A model generated the notes under the pieces. It had not been told where the DNA came from. It saw only the letters and a list, made by a program, of their open reading frames with translations, and did no database searches. The translations under genes were made by a program, and so were the position numbers. A stretch of 42,177 nucleotides of DNA from the NCBI GenBank assembly GCA_036272915.1, contig DATAXV010000115.1, positions 1 through 42,177 on the forward strand, read 5' to 3'. Positions 22,516 through 30,677 of the stretch are shown here, in pieces; within the stretch, counting starts at the first letter, position 1, and each line of letters opens with the position of its first letter. The stretch is from DATAXV01 sp036272915 (GTDB taxonomy: Bacteria; Chloroflexota; Dormibacteria; Dormibacterales; Dormibacteraceae).

Positions 22516-23817
22516 TCAGACGCTCGCGGTGGGAACGGCCAGCGTGCCCTTGACCCGGCTCATCGCCGCGTACCGGGCGCCGTCCTCGAGCTCCGCCTCG
22601 ATCTCGAGCAGCCGGTTGTACTTGGCCACCCGGTCGGAGCGGCAGGGCGCGCCGGTCTTGATCATGCCCGTGCCGGTGGCGACGACGAGGTCGGCGATGG
22701 TCGTGTCCTCGGTCTCGCCGGAGCGGTGGGACACGATCGCGCTGTAGTTGTTGAGCTTGGCCTGCTCGATCACGTCCAGCGTCTCGGTCAGGGTCCCGAT
22801 CTGGTTGACCTTGACCAGGATCGAGTTGCCGACCCCGCGGTCGATCCCCTGCTGGAACCGCTCCCGGTTGGTGACGAAGATGTCGTCGCCGACCAGCTGG
22901 GTGCGGCCGCCCAGGCGCTGCGTGAGCTGCACCCAGCCGTCCCAGTCGTCCTCCGCCATCCCGTCCTCGATGGAGATGATCGGGTAGCGGTCGACCCACC
23001 TCGCGTAGAGGTCGACGAGCTGATCGGAGGAGAGCGTCTTGCCCTCGCCGGCGAGCTGGTAGGCGCCGTTCTTGTAGAACTCGCTGGCCGCCGGGTCGAG
23101 GGCGATGGCGACGTCCTCGCCGGCGCGGTAGCCGGCCTTGCCGATGCCCTCCAGGATCAGCTCCAGGGCCTCCTCGTTGGAGCGGAGCTCGGGGGCGAAA
23201 CCGCCCTCGTCGCCGACGGCGGTGGATAGCCCGCGCTGCTTCAGCACCTTGGCCAGCGCGTGGTAGACCTCGGACACGGTCCGGATCGCGTCGGCGAAGG
23301 TCTCGGCCCCGACCGGGGCGATCATGAACTCCTGCAGGTCGACGTTGTTGTCGGCATGAGCGCCGCCGTTGACCACGTTGGAGAGGGGCAGGGGCAGCGA
23401 GGTGGCCTGGACGCCGCCCAGGTACCGGTAGAGGGGCAGCCCGCTCGAGGCGGCGGCGGCGGAGGCCACGGCCAGGGAGACACCGAGGATGGCGTTCGCA
23501 CCGAGCCGGCCCTTGTTGGCGGTCCCGTCCAGCTCGATCATGGCCTCGTCGACCCCGCGCTGGTCCAGCGAGTCGCGGTTCTCGATGACGGGGGCGATCT
23601 CGTTCTCGATGTTGGCGACGGCGCGCCGCACGCCCTTGCCGCCGTAGCGTCCGGGGTCTCCGTCGCGGAGCTCGACCGCTTCATGGGTCCCGGTGGAGGC
23701 GCCTGAGGGGATCGTCACGGTACCGACGGCGACCTCGGTCTCGACGGTGACACGGACGGTGGGATTGCCGCGAGAGTCCAGCACCTCGAGGGCGCGTACT
23801 TCTTCGATCTCGGTCAT
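22516..23817 (-). CDS. eno: Enolase
   Basis: 433 residues, the usual bacterial length. MTEIEEVRALEVLDSRGNPTVRV at the N-terminus, GASTGTHEAVELRD, AILGVSLAVASAAA, the metal ligands Asp/Glu in ALDPAASEFY and SIEDGMAEDD, VGDDIFVTN, catalytic Lys in NSILVKVNQIGTLTE, and the SHRSGETEDTTIADL signature with His and Ser. It converts 2-phosphoglycerate to phosphoenolpyruvate. It lies 21 bases after the carboxypeptidase gene on the same strand. Confidence 0.98.
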   Translation of the reverse strand: MTEIEEVRALEVLDSRGNPTVRVTVETEVAVGTVTIPSGASTGTHEAVELRDGDPGRYGGKGVRRAVANIENEIAPVIENRDSLDQRGVDEAMIELDGTANKGRLGANAILGVSLAVASAAAASSGLPLYRYLGGVQATSLPLPLSNVVNGGAHADNNVDLQEFMIAPVGAETFADAIRTVSEVYHALAKVLKQRGLSTAVGDEGGFAPELRSNEEALELILEGIGKAGYRAGEDVAIALDPAASEFYKNGAYQLAGEGKTLSSDQLVDLYARWVDRYPIISIEDGMAEDDWDGWVQLTQRLGGRTQLVGDDIFVTNRERFQQGIDRGVGNSILVKVNQIGTLTETLDVIEQAKLNNYSAIVSHRSGETEDTTIADLVVATGTGMIKTGAPCRSDRVAKYNRLLEIEAELEDGARYAAMSRVKGTLAVPTASV

Positions 23818-23838
23818 TGCCCCGCCAGTCTAATGAGT

Positions 23839-24768
23839 TCAGGGAAGCGGATCTGCCGGCGAGGCGAACCCGTAGTCGAGCAGCTTCTTGGCGTCGTCGA
23901 GGTCCGTCTCCGAGTTCAGGACGACCGCGATCAGGCTCCGTCCGCCGCGGGTCGCGGTGGCCGTGACGCAGTACCCGGCGTTGTCGGTGAAGCCGGTCTT
24001 CAGGCCGGTGATGCCGGGGTACCCGCGCAGGACCAGGCCGTTCACCGACTCCAGGTCGTAGTCCTTGTGGGTCTTGGTGGCGGCGATGTCGATCTCCCTG
24101 GTGCCGGCGATGGCCATCACCTCGGGGTCGTCGGTCTCGAGGTGGCCGGCGATCACGGCGAGGTCGAGGGCGCTGGCGTGAAGGCCGGGCTGGTCGAGGC
24201 CGGTGGGGTCGGTGAAGGCGGCGTCCCCCACCCCCCAGGCGCGGGCCAGCTGGTTCATCTGGGCCAGGAAGCGGGGCTCGGGGATGATGTCCTGCGCCAG
24301 CACCAGCGCGGCGTCGTTGGCCGACTCCATGAAGATGCCGTAGAGGAGGTCCTCGACGCTCAGCTGCTCGCCCTGAGTCAGGCCCATGGTCGTGTCCTCG
24401 CCGGGGAGCTTGGTGGCGGAGGCGGGAACCGTGAGCATGGTGTTCGGCTGCACGTGGCGGAGCGCGACCGCCACCGTCAGCATCTTGGTCAGGCTGGCCG
24501 GCGGCAGCTGGGCGGTGTCGTTCTTGCTCCACAGCACCTGGTCGGTCTGCATGTCGACCAGCACCGCGCTCACCGCCCCTAGGTGGAGCGGTGGCGGCGG
24601 GTGCATCGTCATCCAGCTGGTGGAGAAGGTCAGGGGCGTCGGGGTCGGCCTCGGGCTCGGCGACGGCCGGCGCGCCGCCGGGAGCTGGTCGTGCTGCGCG
24701 GCGGTCGGGGCCCCACCGCAGGCTCCGGCGAGGAGGAGCACCGCGAGCAGGAGGGGAAGACGGCGCAT
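23839..24768 (-). CDS. D-alanyl-D-alanine carboxypeptidase (PBP5-like, lipoprotein)
   Basis: 309 residues. A signal peptide with lipobox LAGAC (Cys 17) indicates a lipid-anchored extracytoplasmic protein. All three penicillin-binding motifs are present: S-x-x-K in PPASLTKMLTV, S-x-N in MESANDAALVLAQ, K-T-G in GLKTGFTDNAGY, as in low-molecular-weight class C PBPs. It trims D-Ala from peptidoglycan stem peptides. The length (no C-terminal amphipathic anchor) suits anchoring through the lipobox alone. It starts four bases after the small hypothetical gene and precedes enolase. Confidence 0.93.
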   Translation of the reverse strand: MRRLPLLLAVLLLAGACGGAPTAAQHDQLPAARRPSPSPRPTPTPLTFSTSWMTMHPPPPLHLGAVSAVLVDMQTDQVLWSKNDTAQLPPASLTKMLTVAVALRHVQPNTMLTVPASATKLPGEDTTMGLTQGEQLSVEDLLYGIFMESANDAALVLAQDIIPEPRFLAQMNQLARAWGVGDAAFTDPTGLDQPGLHASALDLAVIAGHLETDDPEVMAIAGTREIDIAATKTHKDYDLESVNGLVLRGYPGITGLKTGFTDNAGYCVTATATRGGRSLIAVVLNSETDLDDAKKLLDYGFASPADPLP

Positions 24769-24772
24769 GGCG

Positions 24773-25117
24773 TCAGCTCACGTCGGGGAGTTCGGCGAGG
24801 GCGTTCTCCATCGCCAGGAGGAGCGCCACGTAGGCCCGGACCGGGTCGCCCAGCTCGGCGGCGACCCGCCAGATGGAGGTGTCCTGCTCGGCCCGCCGGG
24901 CGGCGAGCAGGCGCCGGTGGCTGGGGGTCATATGCCCGCCGTGGGAGAGGGCAGCCTGAACCAGCGAGGCCAGCCAGGTCGCGTAGAGGGCGATCTCTTG
25001 AAGACGCGCGTCATCGGCGTCACGTGCCGGGAAGGGGTGGCCGCGGTAGTCGTCGAAGAGCCGCCGCAGCCGCACGCCTTCCGGGGTGAGGAGGCGGCCG
25101 GGCCCCCTCCCGTTCAC
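24773..25117 (-). CDS. Small helical hypothetical protein coupled to icd
   Basis: 114 residues from GTG 25117, which overlaps the isocitrate dehydrogenase stop (GTGA); its own stop is four bases before the carboxypeptidase start, so it is locked between two genes. Soluble, all-helical in appearance: LTPEGVRLRRLFDDYRGHPFP, LQEIALYATWLASLVQAALSHGG, RRLLAARRAEQDTSIWRVAAELG and YVALLLAMENALAELP. No motif recognised. The coding case rests on the overlap and the absence of any other frame that fills the gap. Confidence 0.7.
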   Translation of the reverse strand: MNGRGPGRLLTPEGVRLRRLFDDYRGHPFPARDADDARLQEIALYATWLASLVQAALSHGGHMTPSHRRLLAARRAEQDTSIWRVAAELGDPVRAYVALLLAMENALAELPDVS

Positions 25118-26205
25118 ACCCCGGCTCGAAGTCGCTCCACGACGGCGTCCGCCACCTGGCTGGTGCCGACCGCGGTGGGATCGTTGCGGTCCGCCTTGAG
25201 GTCGTACGTCACCGACGTCCCCTCGCGGATCACGTCGGCGATCGCGGCCTCGTAGGCGTTGGCCGCGTTCTCCTCGCCGAGGTGGCGGAGCATGAGCGCG
25301 CCCGACAGCATCACCGCCATGGGGTTGACCCGGTTCTTCCCCGTGTACTTGGGAGCGCTGCCGTGCGTCGCCTCGAAGACCGCGCCGACCTCGCCGACGT
25401 TGGCGCCGGGGGCGAGCCCGAGCCCTCCGATCATGCCCGCGCCGAGGTCGGAGATGATGTCCCCGTACAGGTTCGGGCAGCAGAGGATGTCGTATTCGGT
25501 CGGCCGCAGCACGAGCTGCATGCACATGTTGTCGACGATGCGATCCTCGAACTCGATGTCCGAGTTGCGCTCGGCGACCTTGCGGCCGACGTTGAGATAC
25601 AGCCCGTCGGTGTGCTTCATGATGTTCGCCTTGTGCACCAGGGTCACCTTGCGGCGGCCGTTCTGGCGCGCGTAGTCGAAGGCGAACTGCACGATGCGCT
25701 CGGTGCCGAACACGGAGATGGGCTTGATCGAGAGGCCGCTGTCCTCCCTGATCCGCTTCCCCGACAGCTCGGAGATGCGGGCACGCAGCTCGTCGCACTC
25801 CGGGGTCCCCAGCTCGAACTCGATGCCGGCGTAGATGTCCTCGGAGTTCTCGCGGACGACGACGAAGTCGAGGTCGTCGCGAAGATTGCGGGCGCCCTTG
25901 TAGGCCTTGACCGGGCGCACGCAGGCGAAGAGCTCGAGCTCCTGCCGCAGGGCGACGTTGACGCTGCGGAAGCCGGTTCCGACCGGGGTCGTGATCGGTC
26001 CCTTGAGGGCGACCTTGGTGCGCCGGATGGAGTCCAGGACGCGCTTCGGAAGGGGTGTCCCCTCCGCCGCCATCACGTTCTCACCGGCCTGCTGAACATC
26101 CCAGTCGAAGGTGACGCCGGTCGCCTCCAGGGAGCGCACAGTGGCGTCGCAGATCTCGGGACCGACCCCGTCGCCCGGGATCAGGGTTACAGCATGCCTA
26201 GGCAA
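25114..26205 (-). CDS. icd: NAD-type isocitrate dehydrogenase (isocitrate/isopropylmalate family)
   Basis: 363 residues. Starts with VTLIPGDGVGPEICDATVR, then the isocitrate loop FRSVNVALRQELELFACVRPV (the S-x-N of isocitrate rather than the isopropylmalate pattern), VVVRENSEDIYAGIE, the Tyr/Lys pair in VTLVHKANIMKHTDGL, and the metal/nucleotide region CPNLYGDIISDLGAGMIGGLG, with FEATHGSAPKYTGKN binding NAD. It oxidises isocitrate to 2-oxoglutarate in the TCA cycle. The ferredoxin gene precedes it by 10 bases. A homoisocitrate or tartrate activity is a less likely alternative. Confidence 0.92.
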   Translation of the reverse strand: MPRHAVTLIPGDGVGPEICDATVRSLEATGVTFDWDVQQAGENVMAAEGTPLPKRVLDSIRRTKVALKGPITTPVGTGFRSVNVALRQELELFACVRPVKAYKGARNLRDDLDFVVVRENSEDIYAGIEFELGTPECDELRARISELSGKRIREDSGLSIKPISVFGTERIVQFAFDYARQNGRRKVTLVHKANIMKHTDGLYLNVGRKVAERNSDIEFEDRIVDNMCMQLVLRPTEYDILCCPNLYGDIISDLGAGMIGGLGLAPGANVGEVGAVFEATHGSAPKYTGKNRVNPMAVMLSGALMLRHLGEENAANAYEAAIADVIREGTSVTYDLKADRNDPTAVGTSQVADAVVERLRAGV

Positions 26206-26215
26206 GGGCTCCGTC

Positions 26216-26455
26216 CTATTTGAAGTAGTCCGCGTTGACCTTGATGAACGAGGCCCATTCCTCGGGCACCTCGTCCTCCGGATAGATGGCGTCGACCGGG
26301 CAGGGGTCCACGCAGGCGCCGCAGTCGATGCACTCGTCCGGATCGATGAAGTACTGGTTCGCGTCGTCGTCCGTATGGATGCAGTCCACCGGGCAGACCT
26401 CTACGCAGGACGCGTCCTTTACGTCGATGCAGGGCTGGGTGATTACATAGGCCAA
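26216..26455 (-). CDS. fdxA: 7Fe ferredoxin (FdxA type)
   Basis: 79 residues from TTG 26455; no ATG or GTG exists in the frame near the conserved A-Y-V-I-T-Q-P-C beginning, so TTG is needed. Cluster ligands are C-x7-C-x3-C-P (CIDVKDASCVEVCPVDC) for the 3Fe-4S site plus the CIDCGACVDPCP motif for the 4Fe-4S site. An acidic C-terminus follows, ending in V-N-A-D-Y-F-K. The protein carries electrons in the cytoplasm. A -10-like TACACT 10 bases before TTG and lack of a Shine-Dalgarno suggest a nearly leaderless message, cotranscribed with icd. Confidence 0.95.
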   Translation of the reverse strand: MAYVITQPCIDVKDASCVEVCPVDCIHTDDDANQYFIDPDECIDCGACVDPCPVDAIYPEDEVPEEWASFIKVNADYFK

Positions 26456-26560
26456 AGCGTTAGTCAGTGTACAACGACCGGCCGACCCGACTCCCCGACC
26501 CCGGTCCCGAGGCGACCCGACCTCAGCGCGGATGGTAAGGTCGCGGAGGCACTGGCCATC
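26456..26560. promoter_or_regulatory. Divergent promoter region fdxA / pseudokinase
   Basis: 105 bases between divergent starts. On the minus strand TACACT (26471-26466) is placed so that transcription begins about three bases before the ferredoxin TTG; no good -35 is visible. On the plus strand GGAGG lies 10 bases before ATG 26561 and may be its ribosome binding site. Confidence 0.4.
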
Positions 26561-28072
26561 ATGCCCCGTCGCACACAGCCCCAGCCACCGCCGGTCGGGG
26601 GACTCTGGCTGAACGACATGCCGGAGCTCCTCTCCCCCCTGTCGAACGAGGGCGGGGAAGCCGTTTGGTGGGCTCGGAGCCGTTCCGGAGCCGAGCTCCT
26701 CGCCCGGCGTCAGGACGCCCCCTCCGGCATTCCCGCCTCGACCATGATCGACCGGCTCCACGCCCTCCACGGGACCGACGCCGCCGTGCCCGTCGTCGGC
26801 GCCATCTGGCGCGAGGACGGGCTCTGGATCCTGCAGCCGGTGAGCACGACCGCGCCCCTGAGCTCGGTGCTCGACGGTCGGGCGCTGCCTCCCGCCGAGG
26901 CCGTCGGACTGGCGACGTCCGTGCTCGACGGGCTGGCGGCGCTGGAGCGAGTCGGCCTGGGCATGCGGCTCGATCCCACCCGGATCGGCGTCGACGCCGC
27001 CGGTGGCGTCCTTCTCTCCGGCGAGCTCAAGCCTCTCGAGGACCTGCCCGCCGGGACCGGCGCCCAGAGCGTGGGCGCCATGCTCTGCCGTGCTCTCGGG
27101 GTCGGCGAGGGCGCCGGCGCCGACCTTCAGCCGGCGGAGCGCCTCTCGCCCGCCCTGGTGGCGGCGGCGCGAACGCTGGCCAGAGGCCGCGTCGCCAGCC
27201 CGGCCGACGCCCTGGTACTGGTGACGGAGGCGGCGGGCGGCCTCGCCGTCCCCGAGCAGCTGGACCGGGCCCGGCAGCAGCTCGCTCAGCTGGCCCGGCC
27301 GCGCGTGAGCGAGCAGTCCGGGCGACCGGCCCCCTCGCCGATGCCCACTCCCGCCCCGGCCTCTCTCGGGCGGGGCCGCCCGGCTCCGGCACCGCCGCCG
27401 ATCTCGCTGCCGACGCCGCCGCGCTCGCGCCCGGTCACGCTCTCGCCGATCCCGCCGCCGGCGGCGGCGCCCGCCGAGGAGCCTCCTTACCGGCCGCGGA
27501 CCCCGGCCCGCGTGCAGCTGCCGGCCAAGCCCGGCGTGCCGCCCTCGGTCGTGCTCGCCGGTGCCGTCGGGCTCCTTGTCGTGATCTTCATCATCTTCGG
27601 GCTGGTCCAGGCCCTCCGGCCCCACTCGGGCGGTCCTGCCGCCAATACCGGGGGCCAGGCGACCCCCACCGCCGGCACCTCGCCGAAGTCGTCGCCCTCG
27701 TCGGTGCCGACGCCACCGCAGTACCCGGCCAGCGCCGGCGTCGTCCATCAGGTCGTGCTCACCTACGATCAGCCCCAGCCCTGCGGCCCCGCCGCTCAGG
27801 CCTGCGGCGTGCAGGTCCAGGTCAACTTCGCGCTGCTCACCCAGGGCCAGGACATCACCTGGAACTTCCAGGTGACCAACGTCTGCACCGGCAGCACGAC
27901 CACGGTTCAGAGCCCGTCGGCGCAGGTCCACGCCTCCGCCGGCTGGAACAACGTGATCAGTTCGAGCATCATCACCCTGCCCCCGGGCAAGCGGCTGGAG
28001 ATCGTCGCCGTGACCCAGCAGCCGGCACAGGCCGCCTCGCCCCCGCTCTACGCCGGCGCCTCCAGCTGCTGA
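26561..28072 (+). CDS. Pseudokinase-like membrane protein with exterior domain
   Basis: 503 residues. Residues 15-225 follow a Ser/Thr kinase outline: VPVVGAIWREDGLWILQPVS at the hinge, LPPAEAVGLATSVLDGLAALERVGLGM for the helix before the catalytic loop, and RLDPTRIGVDAAGGVLLSGELKPL where kinases have H-R-D-x-K-P-x-N and D-F-G. None of those catalytic residues is present, nor a glycine-rich loop, so it is probably inactive. A Pro-rich linker (250-320) leads to one membrane segment (329-351) and a Thr/Ser/Pro stalk, then an exterior domain (390-503) with four Cys (408, 415, 442, 503), two in CGPAAQACG. It resembles a sensor or scaffold; no ligand can be named. Confidence 0.75.
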   Translation: MPRRTQPQPPPVGGLWLNDMPELLSPLSNEGGEAVWWARSRSGAELLARRQDAPSGIPASTMIDRLHALHGTDAAVPVVGAIWREDGLWILQPVSTTAPLSSVLDGRALPPAEAVGLATSVLDGLAALERVGLGMRLDPTRIGVDAAGGVLLSGELKPLEDLPAGTGAQSVGAMLCRALGVGEGAGADLQPAERLSPALVAAARTLARGRVASPADALVLVTEAAGGLAVPEQLDRARQQLAQLARPRVSEQSGRPAPSPMPTPAPASLGRGRPAPAPPPISLPTPPRSRPVTLSPIPPPAAAPAEEPPYRPRTPARVQLPAKPGVPPSVVLAGAVGLLVVIFIIFGLVQALRPHSGGPAANTGGQATPTAGTSPKSSPSSVPTPPQYPASAGVVHQVVLTYDQPQPCGPAAQACGVQVQVNFALLTQGQDITWNFQVTNVCTGSTTTVQSPSAQVHASAGWNNVISSSIITLPPGKRLEIVAVTQQPAQAASPPLYAGASSC

Positions 28073-28119
28073 GCCCGGCGGCGGCACGGGCCGATCATCA
28101 GGACCCGCCAAGGAGGCTC

Positions 28120-28872
28120 ATGCGGATCACCAGCGCCAGCTTCGTCGCGGCCGCCATCGAACGTCTCGGAAGTGTGGCTGGCGGCGCTTCGGCGGGCATA
28201 GCCGACGCCGCCGACCTGCTCCTCGCCGGGCTCCGCGAGGGCGGCGTGCTCCAGGCCTTCGGCACCGGGCACTCGCAGGCGCTGGCGATGGAGGCGGCGG
28301 GCCGCGCCGGCGGCCTCGTCCCCACCAACATGCTCGCCCTTCGCGACGTCGTCGTCTTCGGAGGCGAGGCTCCCGAGGTGGTGCACGACCAGTTCCTGGA
28401 GCGGGACCTGGACGTCGCCGGCCGCGTCTACCGGCTGGCCCGGGTCGAGCCCGCCGACGTCTTCCTGATCATCTCCAGCTCCGGCGTCAACGCCGCGGTC
28501 GTCGAGATGGCCAGGCTTGCCCGGTCCGACGGGCACCGGCTGATCGCGATCACCTCGCTCGCCCACACCGAGGCCGTCGACCCCCAGCATCCGAGCGGGC
28601 TCCGGCTCCGCGATCTCGCCGACGTCACCCTGGACAACGGCGCTCCGGTCGGGGACGCGCTGCTTCCGCTGCCCGAGGGTGGGGCCGCCTGCGCGGTGTC
28701 CACCCTGACCGGTGCCCTGCTGATCGAGATGCTCGTCGCCGAGGTCGTGGGCAGGCTCATCGACGCCGGCGAGCCGCCGCCGGTCTACCTCTCCAACAAC
28801 GTCCCCGGCGGGGTCGCCCGCAACGAGATCATCGAATCGCGCTACCCGGGGCGGATCCGCCGGCCGGCGTGA
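28120..28872 (+). CDS. SIS-domain phosphosugar-binding protein
   Basis: 250 residues from ATG 28120, preceded by AGGAGG three bases away. SIS fold: GVLQAFGTGHSQALAMEAAGRAGG (about 42-65), VEPADVFLIISSSGVNAAVVEMA with the S-S/T-S-G phosphosugar motif, and GHRLIAITSLAHTEAVDP. Two later segments, LRDLADVTLDNGAPVGDA and NNVPGGVARNEI, are those of the UPF0309/YbcM-like sugar-isomerase-domain group. Probably binds or isomerises a sugar phosphate in the cytoplasm, for example in aminosugar use. It is 47 bases after the pseudokinase gene on the same strand. Confidence 0.87.
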   Translation: MRITSASFVAAAIERLGSVAGGASAGIADAADLLLAGLREGGVLQAFGTGHSQALAMEAAGRAGGLVPTNMLALRDVVVFGGEAPEVVHDQFLERDLDVAGRVYRLARVEPADVFLIISSSGVNAAVVEMARLARSDGHRLIAITSLAHTEAVDPQHPSGLRLRDLADVTLDNGAPVGDALLPLPEGGAACAVSTLTGALLIEMLVAEVVGRLIDAGEPPPVYLSNNVPGGVARNEIIESRYPGRIRRPA

Positions 28873-29072
28873 TCCGGCAAACGCGCGAGCCGGTCGAGCG
28901 GTGAGAGCTCGGGGACGCGGATCGGGAGCTTCTCGGCGGGACGCTGGAGGGATCGGGACGACCGGCTTCCGGACCGGCACCGGCTGGGCACGGAGTGGCT
29001 CGGCCAGATGCGGGCGGCGCTGGATCGCCACGGATCGGACGTGTCTTCCTGATCACGCCGGCGGACCCGGCT

Positions 29073-29098
29073 GGCGCCGCCCCCTCCGGAGCGGCGCC
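29073..29098. terminator. Perfect 8-bp hairpin between convergent genes
   Basis: GGCGCCGC, a 10-base loop CCCCTCCGGA, then GCGGCGCC. It lies in the 237-base gap between the SIS gene (plus) and the Hsp20-like gene (minus), 11 bases from the stop of the latter, where a bidirectional terminator is expected. No T-run. The remaining gap 28873-29072 holds only a start-less open stretch in the SIS frame beyond its stop and no recognisable gene. Confidence 0.5.
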
Positions 29099-29109
29099 AT
29101 GAGCCGGGC

Positions 29110-29439
29110 TCACTCCACGGTCGGACGCGCCTCGCCCTGACCGCCCTCGGAGATCGGCGCCATCACCATGAGCACGCCGTGGCGGAGGGTGGCGTGCGCG
29201 GCCCCCGGGTCGATCCGCCGGGGGAGCGTCAGGTACAGGTGCCAGGCGCCGACCTGCCAGTCGCGCCGGAGGTAGTGCTGCTCGTCCTGCGAGTACTTGC
29301 ACTCGGCCTCGACCTGGATCCGGTCGGGGCGGACGACGACCCTGGTGTGCGGCGCCTGCGCGCCGGGGATCGGCGTCGCCACGCGAAGGTGTCCGGACGC
29401 CTCGTAGATGTTCGCCGGCGGCGTCACCGCATTCCTCAT
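29110..29439 (-). CDS. Hsp20/alpha-crystallin-like small heat-shock protein
   Basis: 109 residues from ATG 29439. The pattern NIYEASGHLRVATPIPGAQ, RVVVRPDRIQVEAE, YLRRDWQVGAWHLYLTLPRRIDP and AHATLRHGVLMVMAPI reproduces the strands of the alpha-crystallin domain, including the closing A-x-x-x-x-G-V-L signature. The N-terminal arm is only a few residues and the usual I-x-I/V C-terminal tail is absent, so oligomers may be small. Predicted ATP-independent chaperone. It lies 43 bases after the M20 gene stop on the same strand. Confidence 0.85.
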   Translation of the reverse strand: MRNAVTPPANIYEASGHLRVATPIPGAQAPHTRVVVRPDRIQVEAECKYSQDEQHYLRRDWQVGAWHLYLTLPRRIDPGAAHATLRHGVLMVMAPISEGGQGEARPTVE

Positions 29440-29482
29440 GGCAGTTCCTCCCAGTTTCCCGGCGGCCCGGCGCCGGATCGGA

Positions 29483-30655
29483 TCAGGTCGCCCGGTAGAC
29501 GGTCTCCCGCTCGAGGAGCCGGCCCCGCAGGTCCGCGTCGGAGGCCACGTCGGCGGCGGTCAGGGCCATGGCCAGAGCCCCGTCGGCCACGGCCAGGTCG
29601 GCCGACTCGGTGGCGCACGCGGCGGTGAACTCGGGCTGGTGGTTGACCGCGCCCTTCGACTCGATGCTGATCATGGGGTGGATCGAGGGCATGCGCAGGG
29701 AGACGTTGGCCATGTCCGTCGAGCCCCCCTTCTTGGGTGGGAGCTCGGGGAAGACGCGGCCCAGCGCCTCAGCGTTCCGCCGGTACAGCTCCCCGATCTC
29801 GAGGTCGGGGATGAACTCCGAGTAGGCGGGGCTCCCCTCCTCGATCCGCAGCCTGCTGCCGGTGGCGAGGGCGCCGGCCTCGAAGCAGTTGTTGACCCGC
29901 CGGCGCAGCTCCTCCAGCGAGCGCAGGTCATCGGCCCTGATGTAGTAGTCGGCGCCGATATGGGCGGGGATGATGTTGGGCGCGTCGCCGCCCCTGGTGA
30001 CGATGCCGTGCACCTGGTCACGCGCGTTGAACTGCTGCCGCAGCAGCGCGATCGCGACCTGGGCCACGGTCAGGGCGTCGGCGGCGTTGACGCCGAGCTC
30101 GGGGAAGGCGGAGGCATGGCTCTCCTTGCCCTCGTAGGAGACCTCGACGTGGGCCACCGCCAGGCAGTCGGCGTGGGCGCGCTCCTGGGGCGAGGGGTGA
30201 ACCATCATCGCGGCGTGGACGCCGTCGAAGGCGCCGCCGTCGAGCATCAGGACCTTGCCGCCGCCGCTCTCCTCGGCGGGCGTGCCCAGCACCCTGACGG
30301 TGATGCCGAGGTCGTCGGCGAGGCGGGCCAGGGCGAGCCCGGCGCCGACCGCGGCGGAGGCGATGATGTTGTGCCCGCAGGCGTGGCCGATGCCGGGCAG
30401 GGCATCGTACTCGGCACAGATGCCGATGGTGAGGGGACCGCTCCCGGCGCGGGCTACGAACGCGGTCTCGATGTCGCAGACGCCGGTCTCGACGTCGAAG
30501 CCGCTGCCGGCCAGCACGTCCGCGACGCGCTCCGAGGACTCCCGCTCCTCGAACGCGGTCTCCGGGTGACCATGCAGCGCGTGGCTCAGCCCGAGGAGTC
30601 GCTCGCGCTCGGCGCCGACCAGCTGTGACAGCCGCTCCTTGACATCAGTCATCAC
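29483..30655 (-). CDS. M20-family amidohydrolase (AbgB-like)
   Basis: 390 residues. LHGHPETAFEERESSERVAD at the N-terminus, AEYDALPGIGHACGHN with the metal-binding D and the C-G-H-N motif (Cys ligand of the aminoacylase/AbgB branch), GTPAEESGGGKVLML with the catalytic Glu pair, GKESHASAFPE with the dimer-domain His, and NIIPAHIGADYYIRA. It hydrolyses an N-acyl or amide bond of an amino-acid-like substrate, as AbgB does for p-aminobenzoyl-glutamate. Its start is 22 bases after the stop of the helical gene. Substrate not determinable. Confidence 0.92.
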   Translation of the reverse strand: MMTDVKERLSQLVGAERERLLGLSHALHGHPETAFEERESSERVADVLAGSGFDVETGVCDIETAFVARAGSGPLTIGICAEYDALPGIGHACGHNIIASAAVGAGLALARLADDLGITVRVLGTPAEESGGGKVLMLDGGAFDGVHAAMMVHPSPQERAHADCLAVAHVEVSYEGKESHASAFPELGVNAADALTVAQVAIALLRQQFNARDQVHGIVTRGGDAPNIIPAHIGADYYIRADDLRSLEELRRRVNNCFEAGALATGSRLRIEEGSPAYSEFIPDLEIGELYRRNAEALGRVFPELPPKKGGSTDMANVSLRMPSIHPMISIESKGAVNHQPEFTAACATESADLAVADGALAMALTAADVASDADLRGRLLERETVYRAT

Positions 30656-30677
30656 CTCAAAGGGTATGACGGGGCGG

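Noticed and set aside
26456..28111. Minus-strand extension of the ferredoxin frame opposite the pseudokinase
   Set aside because: Upstream of the conserved ferredoxin start the frame is low-complexity; a TTG at 26455 gives the standard FdxA N-terminus.
28873..29051. Open reading in the SIS frame directly after its stop codon, possible readthrough
   Set aside because: No start codon, Arg/Gly-rich composition, and no readthrough context; treated as chance opening in GC-rich DNA.
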